A DNA stretch of 14,137 bases from an uncultured Lachnospiraceae bacterium (GTDB taxonomy: Bacteria > Bacillota > Clostridia > Lachnospirales > Lachnospiraceae): the NCBI GenBank assembly GCA_947178115.1, contig CAMWXF010000007.1, positions 1-14,137 on the forward strand. Direction: 5' to 3'. Within the stretch, counting starts at the first letter, position 1. Each line of letters opens with the position of its first letter. This document shows positions 13,062 to 14,137 of this stretch, in pieces. The notes under the pieces are model-generated. The model was not told the origin of the DNA. It searched no databases and worked only from the letters and a program-made list of their open reading frames with translations. The translations under genes and the position numbers were made by a program.

Positions 13062-14137
13062 ATGACCAGACGTGAGGAAAAAAGAAATCTGGAAACCATT
13101 CCCGTAGGCTCCCTCGGAATCATTCCGTTAGAGGGCTGCAGACCTTTAGGCGAGATGGTTGACTACTATCTCGTAAAGTGGAGAACAGAGCGCGAGAGCG
13201 AGCATAAAGATTCTCTTGCCTTCTCCGGTTACCAGAGAGATTCCTATATTCTCAAAGCCGATGTACCGCGATTCGGTTCGGGTGAAGCAAAAGGCGTGAT
13301 CAAACAGTCCGTGCGCGGCTCCGACCTCTATCTCTTAGTGGATGTGGCCAACTACAGTTTAACCTACTCGCTCTGCGGTCATGAAAATCATATGTCACCC
13401 GATGACCATTACCAAGATCTGAAGCGTATCATTGCTGCCGTGGGCGGTAAGGCGCGACGTATCACGGTCATCATGCCTTTCCTTTACGAGAGCAGACAGC
13501 ATAAGAGAACTGCCAGAGAATCTCTGGACTGTGCACTTGCACTTCAAGAAATGGTAAATATGGGCGTGGATAACATCATTACTTTCGACGCCCACGATCC
13601 CCGCGTGCAGAACGCCATTCCACTGCACGGCTTCGAGACCGTACAGCCCGCTTATCAGTTTGTCAAAGGTCTGTTGAACCATGTGAGCGACTTAACGATA
13701 GACAGCGACCACATGATGGTAATCAGCCCGGATGAGGGTGGTATGAGCCGGGCAATCTACATTGCCAATGTGCTTGGTCTGGATATGGGTATGTTCTATA
13801 AGAGAAGAGATTACACCCGGATCGTAGGCGGCAGAAACCCCATTGTTGCACACGAATTCTTAGGTTCCAGTGTGGAAAATAAGGATATGATCATTATAGA
13901 TGACATGATCTCCTCCGGAGAAAGTGTTCTGGAAGTCGCATCTGCCTTAAAAGAACGCAAGGCCAACAGAATCTTCGTGTTCTCCACCTTCGGGCTCTTC
14001 ACCGCAGGATTGGATCGTTTCGATGCGGCATATGCCGATGGCACGATCTGCCGCGTTCTGACCACGAACCTGATCTACCAGCCACCGGAGCTGCTTTCCA
14101 GAGAATGGTATATCGACTGCGATATGAGCAAATATAT
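13062..14137 (+). CDS. prs: Ribose-phosphate pyrophosphokinase, long divergent form (3' end missing)
   Basis: Makes PRPP from ribose-5-phosphate and ATP for nucleotide, histidine and tryptophan synthesis; cytosolic. 358 codons are visible before the right edge, with no stop. The family is shown by V-R-G-S-D (84-88), the ATP-binding R-Q in M-P-F-L-Y-E-S-R-Q-H-K-R (138-149), F-D-A-H-D (175-179), V-I-S-P-D-E-G-G (220-227), K-R-R-D-Y (247-251), and the ribose-phosphate loop in I-I-I-D-D-M-I-S-S-G-E-S (277-288). The N-terminus is longer than classical 310-320-residue Prs. The loop has S-S-G-E-S where typical enzymes have x-T-G-G-T. ATG at 13062 lies 9 nt after the loader gene's stop, whose TGAGG includes the ribosome binding site, so the two genes are almost certainly cotranscribed. 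Confidence 0.9.
   Translation, partial: MTRREEKRNLETIPVGSLGIIPLEGCRPLGEMVDYYLVKWRTERESEHKDSLAFSGYQRDSYILKADVPRFGSGEAKGVIKQSVRGSDLYLLVDVANYSLTYSLCGHENHMSPDDHYQDLKRIIAAVGGKARRITVIMPFLYESRQHKRTARESLDCALALQEMVNMGVDNIITFDAHDPRVQNAIPLHGFETVQPAYQFVKGLLNHVSDLTIDSDHMMVISPDEGGMSRAIYIANVLGLDMGMFYKRRDYTRIVGGRNPIVAHEFLGSSVENKDMIIIDDMISSGESVLEVASALKERKANRIFVFSTFGLFTAGLDRFDAAYADGTICRVLTTNLIYQPPELLSREWYIDCDMSKY

Noticed and set aside
1..14137. CRISPR arrays, tRNA/rRNA genes, insertion sequences, defence or secondary-metabolite systems
   Set aside because: No regularly spaced repeats, cloverleaf-like sequences, transposase motifs or unfamiliar multi-gene cassettes were seen; the coding content is housekeeping.

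Overview
The window looks like a stretch of chromosome from a low-to-moderate GC, Gram-positive member of the Clostridia, most likely Lachnospiraceae or a close relative. The reasons are a SpoVG gene, a GlgC/GlgD ADP-glucose pyrophosphorylase pair, a DnaD-domain protein paired with a DnaI/DnaC-type helicase loader, a long divergent ribose-phosphate pyrophosphokinase, strong GGAGG-type ribosome binding sites, and AT-rich intergenic DNA with TATAAT promoters. The family-level placement is inference. Nearly all of the window is well-ordered housekeeping DNA; I see no phage, insertion sequence, CRISPR array, tRNA or rRNA.

Left part, all on the minus strand (read right to left). glgC and glgD (8978 to 6589) share one base and start from a promoter near 9053-9081. 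spoVG (6411-6139) follows, with its own extended -10 promoter, a leader of about 140 nt holding two inverted repeats, and a hairpin terminator at 6090-6117. A new promoter (6041-6069) then starts pth (5984-5388), mfd (5391-1828, overlapping pth by 4 bases) and a cysteine desulfurase gene (1756-542); this unit ends at a terminator at 405-436. Beyond it are a 33-codon uncharacterised tyrosine-rich ORF (352-251) and the first 34 codons of a lipoprotein gene that runs off the left edge.

Right part, all on the plus strand. murC (9327-10706) reads divergently from glgC and ends in a long-stem terminator. Between murC and the next gene lies a cluster of five DnaA-box-like 9-mers (10707-10823): two abutting tandem pairs plus one inverted copy. 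Downstream come a DnaD/DnaB-like protein with a winged helix and two DDBH2 repeats (10957-12030), a DnaI/DnaC-type helicase loader (12081-13052), and a prs gene (13062 to the right edge), all tightly spaced and probably cotranscribed.

Functionally the window joins glycogen precursor synthesis (glgCD), sporulation and cell-division control (spoVG), translation recycling (pth), transcription-coupled repair (mfd), sulfur mobilisation (nifS/iscS), peptidoglycan precursor synthesis (murC), replicative helicase loading (DnaD-like and DnaI-like) and PRPP synthesis (prs). The spoVG-pth-mfd order, with prs nearby, recalls the origin-proximal spoVG-glmU-prs-ctc-pth-mfd region of Bacillus subtilis. The strongest non-coding observation is the DnaA-box cluster directly upstream of the two helicase-loading genes, which suggests that the initiator either regulates or is titrated at this locus. 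I did not find a clearly new multi-gene system.
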